This document shows, in pieces, positions 33,896 to 46,195 of a stretch of 64,000 nt of DNA. Numbering within the stretch: position 1 is the stretch's first letter; each line of letters starts with the position of its first letter. Location: positions 100,250,537-100,314,536 of the forward strand of contig NC_083868.1 of the NCBI RefSeq assembly GCF_032452875.1, written 5' to 3'. Below the pieces are notes generated by a model, which worked only from the letters and a program-made list of their open reading frames with translations, searched no databases and had not been told where the DNA came from. Source of the stretch: Bos javanicus. Lineage: Eukaryota > Chordata > Mammalia > Artiodactyla > Bovidae. A program made the translations under genes and the position numbers.

Positions 33896-33947
33896 AGCTG
33901 CTGCTGCTGCTGCTAAGTCGCTTCAGTCTTGTCCGACTCTGTGCGAC
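33896..33947 (-). mobile_element. BOV-A2 fragment, about 50 bp
   Basis: (GCT)n then aagtcgcttcagtcttgtcc and gactctgtgcgac. Only the 3' tip of the SINE, truncated. Confidence 0.85.
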
Positions 33948-35008
33948 TTCTTTCCCAACTGGCTATGTCTCAATAGAGAAGGGTGTTGTAGTTGGCAGGA
34001 TGGTAGTAATTTTATCTAAATCCTAACTGCATTTTTTTCAATGGTGTAAAAATAAATAATTATCAAAATATCACAGTTATTTATACATTTTCAGATAGTA
34101 TTTCAGCATGGAAAATAAATTAAGAAGAAACTAAATTTTAATCTATTTCTGTAATTTAAATGTAATATCAACTATTGTAGAAAATTTCTATAGACAGCAA
34201 TAACGAGATATGTGATCTTAATGGGATTAACCAAAAGGGACAAGGACAGTTGACTTTCTCCAGCACTCTTTGAAAGTTCGAGTTTCCTTTCTACATTACG
34301 GAAATCCTGAGAAATGAGGAAATCTGAAAATATATGTTGTTAAAAATCTACCTCCTGAAGCCAGCACAACTGGTTATGAACAAACTGTTTCTTCAATTTT
34401 CACTTTAATTTTCTTAATGTTTGTGTTGGAAATTGTGATCAGGCTGTACAGGACTTCAGAATGATCATCTTTAGCATTTATCCCCATTTTCAATTTAGGG
34501 TTTGGCTCTCATTAATATTATGCTAGGAACACTTTTAAATCACAATAACTATTAAAGTAAGGATGTTCTACCTCTTACGAGGTTGTAGCTGCTAGAATGC
34601 TCTACCCAGAAGATACTTTGGCACCTAGGTGCCCATTCTTTCAGCTGCTGCTAGTATTGACAGCTGATGACTCAAAGCTAAGTGCTTTACTAGAAATTGC
34701 ATTACTAGAAGGAAGCTGCTTCACCCAGGTCATGTGTCTCCCCAGGGGCAGTCAATATTCAATGACTTGACCATGTTGAGGCACAAAAACTTGACCCCTC
34801 ACCTCCATTATGGAAAACTTCTAAGGCAATTTTAGCTTCAAAACTTACTGTAAAGGATTGGCCACGGTTCTGATGCAACAGCTTCACAGTTTGACCTCTT
34901 GCTCTGCCTGATTCATCCTTCACAGGTATTATTTCCCCATTCCTGGTGACTTCTGCATGAAAATCTTAGTGTCACAATATATTGTCAACTCTTTTCACAC
35001 TATTCATT
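33948..35008. other. Anonymous sequence
   Basis: No family or gene recognised in about 1.06 kb. Confidence 0.4.
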
Positions 35009-35205
35009 TGAAGAATCTGCCTGCAAATCAGGAGACCGGGGTTTGAATCTTGCGTCGGGAAGATACCCCAGAGAAGGAAATGGCAACTCACACCAGTATT
35101 CTTGCCTGGGAAATCCCACGGACAGAGAAGTCTGGCAGGCTACAGTCCATGTGGTTGCAAGAGTCAAACACGACTCAGCTAAACCACCACCACCACCAGC
35201 AGCAG
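35009..35205 (+). mobile_element. Bov-tA SINE, head truncated, with (ACC)n tail
   Basis: Starts gaagaatctgcctgcaaatc, typical body, ends cacgactcagctaaacc. A (CAC)n/(CAG)n run follows at 35184-35205 and then A and T runs. Confidence 0.9.
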
Positions 35206-36847
35206 AAACATTAAAAAAAAATTTTTTTTTTCCGCTTTGAAGGGTCAGACAGAGTTATTTTCTAACAAAGGAAGACGAGTAAGATGGCTGATAATTCCCA
35301 TGTGACTACTCTGGTGCTTGGCCCAGTGGCACTTGGGGGAGGGGCAATGTTAATTTAATAACTACTACACTTTGCTTCTTAAAAGTCTATTTCCTTTAAC
35401 AGTGTAGATGCAGCTGTGGGGTGAGCTGGGGTGATGTGTGTTCAGCGAACTTGTTTACGCTATTGGGCAGTCTGAGCTCCCGTCCTGGCTTCTGAGGCTG
35501 GTGTGGGCACCACTCAGCTCCCACCAGCCCAGATGTGACCATCCATTCAGAGTGGTTTGGGGGCCCCAGAGCCTTCGCTCCTGTTGGTTTATTCCTGACA
35601 GCCTACAAAGCCTCACACTGCCCTCAGTTTTCCCCCTTTATTTCTTTTGAAGGACCAACTTTTTCATGGTACTTGTCCTGATTGTTTTCATAGTGTTCAA
35701 ATCTGTATTTTTGTATGTAGAGGGAAATAATTTTCTCAACACTAATCGCTAATAAATATTGAATTGTCATGAAGGAGTTCTTGTTTAATAAACGGACGTG
35801 TAAAAAAAAAAAAAGGGTGACATTTCCCTCAAGCCACGGGGCCCAGAAGAGTTCTCTGACACTTCTGAAATATTTTAAAGAGGAAGTAACAGAATATGAT
35901 TTTAGAAAAATTATTGTGGCCACTAAAGGAATGAGGGATAAGGGAAATACAGAGGTATCAGTTCAGAGGCTGCTTTTGCTCATGTGAGAAATGGTGGCAG
36001 TAGAAAGACAGTGGATGTAGTAGTGCCTAGCCACTTTCCCGAGCCATGTGGGAGAGACAACCACTGCACTTAGCTGGTGGTAGGATGTGACATGTGAAGG
36101 GGAGAGAGGGATTAGAGAGGAATGAGAGATTTCCAAATGTGTTGGCTGGCTGAGTGAATGGCTATGTTTTTCACCGGATTAGGATAACTAGAGGGGAAGG
36201 GAAGTAGGCTATAGAGGAAAGATAAATCAAGCTTTAGACCAACTGAATTTCAACAAAATGTACTTAGAATAGAGTGATGTCAGATGAGGGAGGAGAGGCT
36301 ACTTTGACTTGGATATTAGAAACAGCAAAGTGTTTTGTACATTTTCTTTTGGTAAAAAATAAGTAGTATTAGTTAGACTTGATATAGTCAGATACCTTTC
36401 CTACCTTTATCTTTCTTTGTCCCCACTGTCTATGGTTCTCAAACTTGTTCTCTTCACACTAAACAACTCAGATGGGAGCTTTATTTGAGCATGTGCATCA
36501 ATTTACCACAGCAAAAATGATTCTGGTCTGAAATGGGTCCCCTAAAAAGCATTGGGAAGACTGGTTATCTGGTTGCTGACAGTCACTTTCAATAGCATAA
36601 CAAATTTCAGTTCCAAATAGAAAATGAAGCAGCAAGAAAGTTAGGGTATATTGACTGTCCTGCCTCAAAAAAAATATTATTTAGTCATGCCTTAAATTCT
36701 CTTTATTTTACTAAGGGAAACACTGAACAAGATTCTTTTTCTCTCATTTAAATTATAAATCTCTATATAATTCTTTTATAGTATATTACATGTATATTAT
36801 AAATTCATATATATACATATATATGTATTTTATAACTTCACTTCTGA
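35206..36847. other. Anonymous sequence
   Basis: About 1.6 kb without recognised repeats except an A run at 35802-35814 and AT-rich sequence at 36790-36830. No gene seen. Confidence 0.4.
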
Positions 36848-37056
36848 GAAGCCCCAGTAGATCAAGAGATAAAGAATTTGCTTGCAATTCAGGAGATGTA
36901 GGAGACACAGGTTTAATCCCTGAGTCAGGAAGATCCCCTGGAGAAGGAAATGACAACCCACTCCAGTATTCTTGCCTGTAAAATCCCATGGACAGAAGAG
37001 CCTGGTAGACTACAGTCCATAGGGTTGCAAAGTCAGACACAATTGAGTTTGCACAG
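36848..37056 (+). mobile_element. Bov-tA SINE, diverged
   Basis: Head gaagccccagtagatcaaga (mutated), agatgtaggagacacaggtt, body gaaatgacaacccactccag, end gtcagacacaattgagtttg. Confidence 0.88.
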
Positions 37057-37699
37057 GCATACCAGTAACAATTTCATATCTATCCACTTGACAAATATGG
37101 GCAATGTAATCATTCCTTCCTCATTTTGTAACCTGTCATATAAGTACAGAATAAATTACAAGAAAAAAAATTTTGGGGGGCAAATATCATACTTTAAAGG
37201 CATATACAAAGGGAAAGTTTATAGAATATGGATTACACAAGTAGAGACTTGTGTATCTGCCCTAACTGTGCTCTACTCAACTTCTGAAACTCAGAAGGAC
37301 TTCCTTCCTTATTTCATAAAAGCAAGTCCTACATGCCCTGATAATGAAATGAGTCAGTTACTTTGGTATTTATAAATGAACTGTCAGCATATGAGTGCAC
37401 CCTTCATTGGGATGGACTCAGGAATTCCTCTCTTGACAACTTTTCACACTAGAAAGATCATACCAATAATTAAAACAGTTTGCTTTGGATGAGACAACCT
37501 GCACATCACTATTAGTGCATGCAAAGACAATAATAATGTAGTTAAAATAATCAGTTTTACCATATTAGATACATTTCTCCAAAAGAGCTTAGACCAGATC
37601 ATCCAGACATTATGTATTTTGATCATTTCTGCTTTGGATCATCTGTCATTTGTGTATGTTGACTTGTGATTTTTCTTTTGTCTTTTTAAAAGTACAAAT
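37057..37699. other. Anonymous sequence
   Basis: Nothing recognised. Confidence 0.4.
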
Positions 37700-37708
37700 A
37701 GACTCTGT

Positions 37709-37991
37709 GCTGCTGCTGCTGCTGCTGCTAAGTCGCTTCAGTTGTGTCCGACTCTGTGCGACCCCATAGATGGCAGCCCACCAGGCCCCACCATCCCTGG
37801 GATTCTTCAGGCAAGAACACTGGAGTGGGTTGCCATTTCCTTCTCCAATGCATGAAAGTGAAAAGTGAAAGTGAAGTCACCCAGTCGTGTCTGACTCTTA
37901 GCCGACCCCATGGACTGCAGCCTACCAGGCTCCTCCATCCATGGGATTTTCCAGGCAAGAGTACTGGAGTGGAGTGCCATTGCCTTCTCCG
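37709..37991 (-). mobile_element. BOV-A2 SINE with 9-bp TSD
   Basis: A complete antisense dimer with a (GCT)n start. agactctgt at 37700-37708 and 37992-38000 gives the borders. Confidence 0.95.
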
Positions 37992-38000
37992 AGACTCTGT

Positions 38001-38731
38001 AAGTGCTTGAAAATATTAAAAATCAAGGAGTAACAAAAAAATAGTCTTCGTTTCTCGATGAGTCATATACTTTAAGTGTAATGATGAAAATGTGGCCTGA
38101 ATAAGCTTGCTATAGACTGATGCCATCTGCTCACCTGTGGCTGTCTGTTTCATGGCACAATGCCTACTTGCAGAGGCATGCTGGAGCTGTAGAACATGAC
38201 ATACTCCTACCTGCACCTACTCCTCCACTGCCCTTCTGTTCTCAGAAATATTTATTTATGCAGAATTAGGAGTAACTGGGAATAACATCAAAAGCAAAAA
38301 AAAAAACTCTGTTACTTGTAATTATTCATCGTCTCAGCCTCTCTAGAATTCATTTTTCTGCAGAAGCGTTATAAATCCCACTGGATCATATGTCAGAAAA
38401 GAAGAAAAATTTCTACCTATGGAGGGCTGAAGTATCACTTTAGTTTTAGATGAAGAAACATGAAGTAATTTCACTCCAGCCCTTTCAAAAGTTTCATGTA
38501 TGACTTCTTTCAATTTTGACCTACTACCAGGGTAAAACCCATATCCATTTCATTAAAAGTCATGAGGGTTTATTTACTTTGAGTTTTTGATGAAAAGTAA
38601 AATAAATGTCAAAGTGTAATTAAAAGTGACTTTTTCAAGAGTGGGTTCTTAGTGCCATCAAAGGAACTTCTGTTAGATGGAGAACTGTTTCATCTTCCTG
38701 AGTCCTGGACCCTACTGCTGGACATCGAAGC
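38001..38731. other. Anonymous sequence
   Basis: An A run is present at 38299-38308. No repeat or gene recognised. Confidence 0.4.
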
Positions 38732-38994
38732 CAGCAGTCCCCAGCTGTTTTGACACCGAGGACTGATTTTGTTGAAGGTAATTTTTTCCATGGACTGGGT
38801 CGGGAGATGGTTTTGGGATGATCCAAGTGCATTACATTTATTATGTCACTGCTGATCTGACAGGAGGCGGAGCTCAGGTGGTAATGCAAGAGATAGAGAG
38901 TGGCTGTAAATATAGATGAAGTTCTGCTCTCTTGCTTGCCACTCACTTTCTGCTGTGCTGCCAGTATGGGTCTGTGGCCAGTTGGGGACCCCTG
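38732..38994. mobile_element. MER1-like hAT-Charlie non-autonomous DNA transposon with 8-bp TSD
   Basis: The ends are terminal inverted repeats: cagcagtccccagctg against cagttggggacccctg (reverse complement caggggtccccaactg). Inside are ttttttccatggactgggtc and caagtgcattacatttatta, as in the MER1 group. Flanks atcgaagc (38724-38731) and atctaagc (38995-39002) form an 8-bp TSD with one mismatch, the hAT size. No transposase; an inactive relic of an early mammalian cut-and-paste element. Confidence 0.85.
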
Positions 38995-39167
38995 ATCTAA
39001 GCAAAGGCAATGAAGTTAATTGTTGAACATATGATGCTTAAGGCTGTAAAACCTAGAAAATATTGTTTTCTAATACATTTGGGATTTCATATGAGTTTCT
39101 AAAGTAGAGAACTGGCTCTTAAATTCAACCCATGAAAAGGGTAATCAGAGATTTAACCTCCTCCTAG

Positions 39168-39384
39168 GGGGCTTCCCAGGTGGCTCAGTGGTAAAGAATC
39201 TGCCTGCAGTGCAGGATATGCAGGAGACAGGAGTTCAATCCCTGGGTCAGGAAGATCCCCTGGAGAAGGAAATGGTAATCCAGTACTCTTTCCTAGAAAA
39301 TCCCATGGACAGAGGAACCTGGCAGGCTACAGTCCATAGGGTCCCAAAGACTCAGACATGACTTAGTGACTATGCAACAACATC
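39168..39384 (+). mobile_element. Bov-tA SINE
   Basis: Full head (gggcttcccaggtggctcag), ggagttcaatccctgggtca, body with tcccatggacagaggaacct, tail gcaacaacatcaagg. Confidence 0.94.
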
Positions 39385-39612
39385 AAGGAGACAGCAGTAG
39401 GTAGAGAAGAATTGGATCCAGTTGGAAATCCAGGTTCCTGACTTAGTAGCTGGGAATGAGTGCACGTTAAAAAAAATTTCTTTGTGTCTTGTTAATTTGA
39501 TAAAAAAGTTGGGAGTGATTTTACTTACCTCATGTGGTATGTAGTATAGGGAAATAAAATAGGGAAAGCTCCTGGCACATGGGAAGTCAATGTCTACTTT
39601 GCCTGGCGTTTT

Positions 39613-40086
39613 TCAGTTCAGTCGCTCAGTCATGTCCGACTCTTTGCGACCCCATGAATCGCAGCACACCAGGCCTCCCTGTCCATCACCAACTCCTGGA
39701 GTTCACCCAAACTCACGTGCATTGAGTCGGTGATGCCATCCAGCCATCTCATCCTCTGTCTTCCCCTTCTCCTCCTGCCCCCAATCTCTCCCAGCATCAG
39801 AGTCTTTTCCAGTGAGTCAACTCTTCACATGAAGTGGCTAAAGTATTGGAGTTTCAGCTTTAGTATCAGTCCTTCCAATGAACACCCAGGACTGGTCTCC
39901 TTTAGGATGGACTGGTTGGATCTCTAGCAGTCAGAGGGACTTGCAAGAGTCTTCTCCAACACCACAGTTCAAAAGCATCAATTCTTCAGTGCTCAGCTTT
40001 CTTCACTGTCCAACTCTCATATCCATACATGACCACTGGAAAAACCATAGCCTTGACTAGATGGACCTTTGCTGGCAAAGTAATAT
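39613..40086 (-). mobile_element. BovB LINE 3' fragment, about 0.47 kb
   Basis: Antisense: tcagttcagtcgctcagtca at the 3' end, cttctccaacaccacagttc, then the reversed ORF2 C-terminus to ctttgctggcaaagtaat. 5' truncated. Confidence 0.93.
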
Positions 40087-40130
40087 CAAATCACACCTAT
40101 TATTTGGAGAAATGTATTGTTAAGTGATCA

Positions 40131-40328
40131 ACTGCTAAGTCCTGTCCAGCTCTTTATAACCCTATGGACTATAGCCTGCCAGGCTCCTCTGTCTATGGGA
40201 TTTTGCAGGCAAGAATGCTGGAGTGGGTTGCCATTTCCTTCTCCAGGGGATCTTCCTGACCAAGGGATCGAACCCTCATCTCTTGCATCTCCTGCATTGG
40301 CAGATGGATGTTTTACCACCAGTGCCAC
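40131..40328 (-). mobile_element. Bov-tA SINE
   Basis: Antisense body and B-box region (gaccaagggatcgaaccctc), with a duplicated ctcttgcatctcctgcattg. The outer head is slightly truncated. Confidence 0.92.
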
Positions 40329-40428
40329 TCGTTAAATACATATTTTTTTCTGTTAGTCTTTTTAACCCTCTTTTTGAGCTAACACAAAGGATTAAATTTT
40401 CAAACTAATACAATTATGTAAAGTTTAA

Positions 40429-40466
40429 AAATAAAATTAAAAAAACAAAACAAAACAAAACAAAAT
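40429..40466 (+). repeat. A-rich (AAAAC)n simple repeat
   Basis: Four to five AAAAC units after an A-rich lead. It may be a retroposon tail, but no body is recognised upstream. Confidence 0.85.
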
Positions 40467-40774
40467 TTTCAAATCTAACTCATGTGAACCAAAAGTATTG
40501 CCTGTTATTAATCTTAAAGGTATTTGGGAGGCTCAGACAAAGTAGGGACAAGTCTGGGATGTGAAGGGCAACTTCTGGGTCCTTTTTTTCCTTCATAAGA
40601 CATGTGCTTTCTTGCCAGAGTAGATGTGGTTTTTCAGTGAGATTATCTCCTCAAACAGGAGGAGGATTTTAGTTCTCGCCATTGTATACCATGGTTTATG
40701 TAATAATGTCCAAGTTTCATAAATCTACAGATTTTGGGTTTATTAACTGCAAGGAATCCTAAGCCATAGTAATG

Positions 40775-40895
40775 AATGAAATGGCAACCCACTGAGTATT
40801 CTTGCCTGGGAAATCTCATGGACAGGGGAGCCTGGAGGATTACAGCCTGTGGGGTAGCAAAGAGTTGGACACAACTTAGCAACTAAAGAACAACA
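40775..40895 (+). mobile_element. BovA-type SINE fragment
   Basis: Starts tgaatgaaatggcaacccac, has a small deletion (cccactgagtattcttgcct), and ends gttggacacaacttagcaac with an AACAACAAC tail. No tRNA-like head. Confidence 0.88.
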
Positions 40896-41967
40896 ACAAT
40901 CCTAAACAATGGGCACCTTTAAAGAATATCCCATGAGTAAGGATCCTCCTTTTACTAAATATTATTATTCTATTTGCCTAGAGGTCTAGAAAACTGTTGG
41001 CAAGGATATTAGAGTAGATGTCCTGACTTCTATTATTTCCCACAGCAGTATCCCACTGGTTAAGGGAGTCAATCGGTCACAGGTACTTTGATACCTTCCC
41101 TAGATATCTCTGTTTAACAAAAGGTTAACACAGCAGCTGGCACAGGGACACGTCAGCTTCCTCTGTTCTTCTCACTGTACCTTCATGTAAACTTCTGATA
41201 AACTGATCCTTGTGAAATAATGGAAAAAAGTATTGGACAAGCATTCAGGAACAGGAGCCCATGTGCTTGTCCTGAACTTGTGCATGTTACTAAAAGCCTT
41301 GAAGGGTTTTTTCAGGATTACACTAAGAAAGACAGTGTAATCTAAATATTTCTGAGTCATTTCTTTATCTTTTACATTGAGATTATACTTGTCCTGGATA
41401 TTCAGAAAGATTTGGGGAGTAATATAGTACAGATAAATGAAAAATAATAGAAGGTATAGGGGTGTAATATATTGTGCCTTTATCATCTCCTTTATTGTTC
41501 AATTTTCAGAGAGGTGTATACTCGATAAAAATCTACCTTTTCCACAATGAAAAAACTTGGGACGTATATGAACCATGCTTGTTGTAAAGGAGTTAATCAA
41601 TTATAAGGATATATAAAATATATATGAAAAGAATATATAAAAATGTTTCTTAATTCTATTCCCAGAGATAGCCAGTTGAAATCTACAGCATATCACTTTT
41701 ATACATATCTAAAGTGATATGTATATATATATAATATAGATATGTATACATATCTATATTATACATATATAATATACATGCAGGCATGCAACGTATCTTA
41801 CTCTTTATATAATTATCTATATGTATATAAATATTATTGTATTATCATTAAAATTTGCAACTTGTTTTTCTCCTCCAATATTTTGTCATGTCAATATAAA
41901 TTGATCTACATCATAATTTTTCATTCTTAGGTAGTCTACATTTATATTCATATATAAACTTGTTAAA
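40896..41967. other. Anonymous; AT-rich from about 41600
   Basis: No gene or family recognised. The interval 41600-41870 is rich in TA/TATG and contains the palindrome listed separately. Confidence 0.4.
41722..41771. repeat. 50-bp AT-rich palindrome (24 of 25 pairs)
   Basis: Centred on gtatac at 41744-41749. Every base pairs across the centre except 41729/41764; the inner 34 bases (41730-41763) are perfect. Such sequences can extrude as hairpins or cruciforms. Confidence 0.9.
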
Positions 41968-42181
41968 GTGTTAGTCACTCAGTTGTCCAACTCTTTGTGA
42001 TCCCATGGACTGTGCCCTGCCAGCCTCCTCTGTCCATGGCATTTTCCAGGCAAGAATACTGGAGTGGGTTGCCATTTCCTGCTCCAGGGGATATTCCTGA
42101 CCCAGGGATCAAACACGCATCTGCTCTGTCTCCTGCTTTGGCAGGTGGATTCTTTATCACTGTGCCGCTTGGGAAGCCCAT
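41968..42181 (-). mobile_element. Bov-tA SINE
   Basis: Antisense copy from ttaaagtgttagtcactcag, through caggcaagaatactggagtg, to the reversed head cactgtgccgcttgggaagc. Confidence 0.93.
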
Positions 42182-42304
42182 AGCAGTGGTAGGGGGATTA
42201 TGTTTACTATCATTATCGATGGCAAAATGATTATGATGATATATTCATAACACATTTTATATACATGATAACAACTGATGGTGACTGAGAACAAATAAGT
42301 GCTT

Positions 42305-42475
42305 TGTATTAAAGTACATTATCACATTTAATCTTCACAATATTCCTAGAAAATAGGTACTATTAGTGTTTCTAGGTCACAATGAGGAAAAGTGATATTT
42401 ATAAGGGTTTAAGATTGAGATCAAACAGCTAGTTAATGATCTGATTGAGTCCAAAGCACAAACCTAAGTACTATG
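42305..42475 (-). repeat. MIR SINE
   Basis: Antisense order: cacatttaatcttcacaata, aaataggtactattagtgtt, cacaatgaggaaaagtgata, atcaaacagctagttaatga, which is the reverse of MIR from tail to core. Confidence 0.75.
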
Positions 42476-44060
42476 TTAGACAACAAGAAAATCTAGCTTT
42501 CTCCGTATATTGTGATGGGAAGTTAAGTTTTCATTTTTCCCTTTGCCAAAGTTCCTAAGCAAATGTGAATGGGTACTTAGAGTCTCTGGTTCCTCTTAGG
42601 TAAAGAGACTTCAATAATTATCTTCTTAAAATAATTTAACTTGGGTTAGAGGGTAAGAGAGGGAGAGAGTGGCCATAACCAGTAAGCAAGTCATATTTTC
42701 ATTTCATTTCCAGCAGTGCTGTTCTTCACAGCTCAACCAAACAAACTGCCAATATTTTCAGTTTACTCATAGCTCTATCTGGGCAGCAAGGTCATTATTA
42801 CTTTAGGGACGCTTTGACTCAGCAGCCAAAGGCACATTGCTTTCTGGCTGGGGCTCTGGGCTTTGTCTTCACCTTTGGCTGTTGGGTTTGATTGGCACAG
42901 TGGTTATTTTCTTTTTAAAGAAGTCCAGTCCACCATAAAATTTGAGACATTTTCATTTTATCATCATGAGAACACGTCTTCAGTTATTGCCTAGTCTTTA
43001 CATAAGGGTAACCTAAGATTTTCAGAGTGGTGAGATTGACAGCAAAATTTTATTGGGCTTCTTTTAGTCAGTTTTTCATTCTCTAGTGGGTCACCTTCAT
43101 CTGCAGTTAAACTCAATCCAGAGCAGTAAGAGCTTGAATAGTATTCAGTGCCTCATCTACTGTTTACCATAGGGGTCTTTCTCAGGGAAATCTGAGGTTC
43201 AAAGGTTTCTTAAAACTGCCAATATCTACTGCAAAAGTGTTGGAGAAGTTTTGCTAACTTCTACAAGTGGGTTGAAGATTAAGATGATAGACTGCAAAAG
43301 GGACTGAATCCTAAACTACCCTAGTCGTTGCCTTCTTTGTATTACGCATTTCACTCCTTCATTTTCCAAGCAAACCAACCAAAGTTCTAATGATTCACCT
43401 GGCTTCAGCCAGTCACGGTCATTGATTTTCCTTCTTGCACTCTTGGTTTAGGTGTGTTTCTCTGTAACTGTTTTCTGAAGGGCATCAGAAACTTCTACCC
43501 CTCACCCCTAGGATAATCTTAGTACTAATATTTACAATGTCTTGAGACTGACCACCATATTGATTAGGAAGTCTGCTGTCTGAAGGAGAGTTACAACAAC
43601 AAGGTCAGCTGTCTTTGAACCCATTTATTTATATTGATTTATAATCACCTCCCTTATTCTTATTAACAAACAACAAGTTGGAAAAATAGTTATTGTCTGG
43701 TGACAGTATGATTTGGCCAATGTATTTGTTACCAATTCCCATGAGTTTGCCTCTAATCCCATTTATTAAGTTGAAAGACCCTCATTTTCCTTTTATAGGA
43801 AGCCATACCTCTATCAGTAACATCTCATCCTTGCTGATAAAACCATTTAGAACTGGGAAGTGTCAGAAATATACTCTAGTTGCAAGCAAACAACTTAGTT
43901 TGCTCGTGGAAGTGGGCAGAAGACATCAGATTCTTGTGTCAAACACAAAGGCCTTATTTCTCACAACAATATTGATCCTTTGAATATTAGTGTTTTCTTC
44001 TTTTAGTCCCTCAGTGATGGGAAGAGGAACAGATGATACCTGCTCAAACAGTATCTGAGC
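42476..44060. other. Anonymous block, repeat-poor
   Basis: About 1.6 kb with no recognised repeat or exon. The 96-codon frame at 43693-43983 (+) has no motif I can name. Confidence 0.4.
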
Positions 44061-44338
44061 TTGCTGCTGCTGCTGCTGCTAAGTCACTTCAGTCGTGTCC
44101 GACCCTGTGCAACCCATAGACGGCAGCCCACCAGGCTCCCCGTCCCTGGGATTCTCCAGGCAAGAACACTGGAGTGGGCTGCCATTTCCTTCTCTAATGC
44201 ATGAAAGGGAAAAGGGAAAGTGAAGTCGCTCAGTCATGTGCGACTCTTAGCAACCCCATGGACTGCAGCCTACCAGACTCCTCCATCCATAGGATTTTCC
44301 AGGCAAGAGTACTGGAGTGGGTTGCCAGTGCCTTCTCC
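44061..44338 (-). mobile_element. BOV-A2 SINE
   Basis: Antisense dimer with (GCT)n start, small deletions in the first monomer (cccgtccctgggattctcca) and typical linker (gcatgaaagggaaaagggaa). Confidence 0.94.
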
Positions 44339-44412
44339 TTAGGGAACCCAAATCATTCACGGCAGCAAACCAGATAACCATTTGTTCTAGCAAGAGACAT
44401 TAACTTTATTAT

Positions 44413-44622
44413 TTGTTGTTGTTTAGTCACTAAGCCGTGTCCGACTCTTTGCGACTCCATAGACTGTAGCCTGCTAGGTTACTCTGTCCATGGGATTTCG
44501 CAGGCAAGAATACTGGAGTGGGTTGCCATTTCTTTCTCCAGGGGATCTTTCTGACCCAAGGGTCAAACCTGGGTCTCTTGCATTACAGATAGATACTTTA
44601 CTGTGGAGCCACCTGGGAAGTC
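44413..44622 (-). mobile_element. Bov-tA SINE
   Basis: Antisense: ttgttgttgtttagtcacta, gaatactggagtgggttgcc, reversed head gagccacctgggaagtcc. The flanks share aactttat, a likely short TSD. Confidence 0.93.
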
Positions 44623-45489
44623 CAACTTTATCATACCAGATAGTAAGTATCCTTCCTTTTTCTCCCGAAGGAAAAACATCATCTCTGTCTTCTGAAATTG
44701 TTCACTATCAGATATCTGTGGGAAAATAGTCTAGAACAAAAGCATTCAGTGTCTCTCCTCACAAGACATGTGCAAATGCAAGAGAATGATGGAAAATTGT
44801 CTCCTGACAGGGTGGTCAGTTATACCTCAACTGGCAAGGAACTTGCAAGATTTAGAATTTTGAAGTTTTCAGCCTTGTCTATGACTGCTCACATGTTTTT
44901 ATCCATGTCTCAGCATTTCATTCATTCCCTACCAGTGCCTTAGCTGGCTGGATTGGCCATTTAATTGACACAGCAATTCTAACTGTTATGATCAGGTGTT
45001 GGGCTTGGATCTCAGCCATATCTGCTTCCAGCTAGAAGAGATGAAAACTCTACAAAGCTCCCAGAGAAGCTTTCTAATTGTCCACTTGCATGTCCTGTTG
45101 AGTCACACATCTCAGTTTCTCCTTTACTTCTTGTACACTCTCCAGGACTTCAAAGTTAAATTATGCCACCATCTTTTATAATCCATATTTGGTTATTATT
45201 TTTGCAACTGCATTTGTTATATCAGTGCCACAGTTATTTGATTGCTTTTTGCCTTCACTCTGCATTTCACTAAGTGTTATGGACTAAATATTTATTAAAA
45301 AGGAAACTCAATTTTCCTCCTTCTCCGGAGGAAAACCCAGTTCTTCCCTACTGTGTGTTTCTTACTTGTGAATATCTTTGCTGCTGATGCAAAACAGTTC
45401 ACTCTGGCCAAATGTGTGGAGAATATTCTCCACACCAACCAATTTTCTGTGAAAACCAGTTGGGTCTTTAATTCATAATCTAACTCACT
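44623..45489. other. Anonymous sequence
   Basis: Nothing recognised. The left border of the following LTR-like block is uncertain and may extend into this interval. Confidence 0.35.
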
Positions 45490-46131
45490 TCTGACACTAC
45501 CTGGAAAAAGAGTAAGAGCCCACTGGGTAAGGGCTCAGTCCCACAAAATTCCACCCCTTTACTGTCCATCATTGTTCCCCACTCTAGACACAAGCCTAGA
45601 TTATCACTTCTGCTTCTTACCAACTGGCTATAAGTCAGAAATTCCAATGAACTCTTCCTGAGTGTCAATTAATTTGCTCGAGTGGCTCAAAGAACTCAGG
45701 GAAGTACATACATTTATCAGTTTATTAAATGATATAATAAAGGATACTGATGGACAGTCAGGTGACGAGAGACATAGGGTGAAGTCCAGGAAGGTCCTGA
45801 GTGTAGAGTTTTGTCCAATGGGTTTGGGTTTGTCACTCTCCTAGGGTATGACTTTTTGCCAAACTATAAGCTCTCAGAACTCTGTACTTCTCTGATTTTA
45901 TGGAGGCTTCCTCAAGTAGGCATGGTCAATTATTTCCAGCTCCTCTCACATCTCTGGAGGATGGACGGTGGGGCTGAAAATTTCAAGCTTCTAATCATGG
46001 TCTTTCTGGTGATCAGCCCTCATGTAGGAGCCCACCCAGTCTCCTCAATAAAACAAAAGATGCTCCTAGTGTTCTTATTGATTAGGAAATTATGAATATT
46101 TTAGGAGCTCTGTACTGGAAACCAGGGAGAG

Positions 46132-46134
<3 letters not shown>
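45490..46134 (-). mobile_element. Old LTR-like repeat, antisense, same family as 13180-14420
   Basis: Plus-strand landmarks: gagtggctcaaagaactcag, tttatcagtttattaaatga, tttatggaggcttcctcaag, tctttctggtgatcagccct, then ttttaggagctctgtactgg. The last is the complement of the gtacagagctcctaaaa block at 13216. It looks like an ancient LTR read backwards; subfamily not assigned. Non-coding. Confidence 0.6.

Positions 46135-46181
<47 letters not shown>
46135..46181. repeat. (TA)n microsatellite, about 23 units
   Basis: An uninterrupted TA run sits exactly between two old LTRs. Likely variable in length. Confidence 0.97.
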
Positions 46182-46185
<4 letters not shown>

Positions 46186-46195
46186 TTATATATAT

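Noticed and set aside
37709..37735. (GCT)n runs as coding triplet repeats or CRISPR-like repeats
   Set aside because: They are the terminal trinucleotide tails of BOV-A2 SINEs (also at 44061, 58501, 33896); no spacer structure exists.
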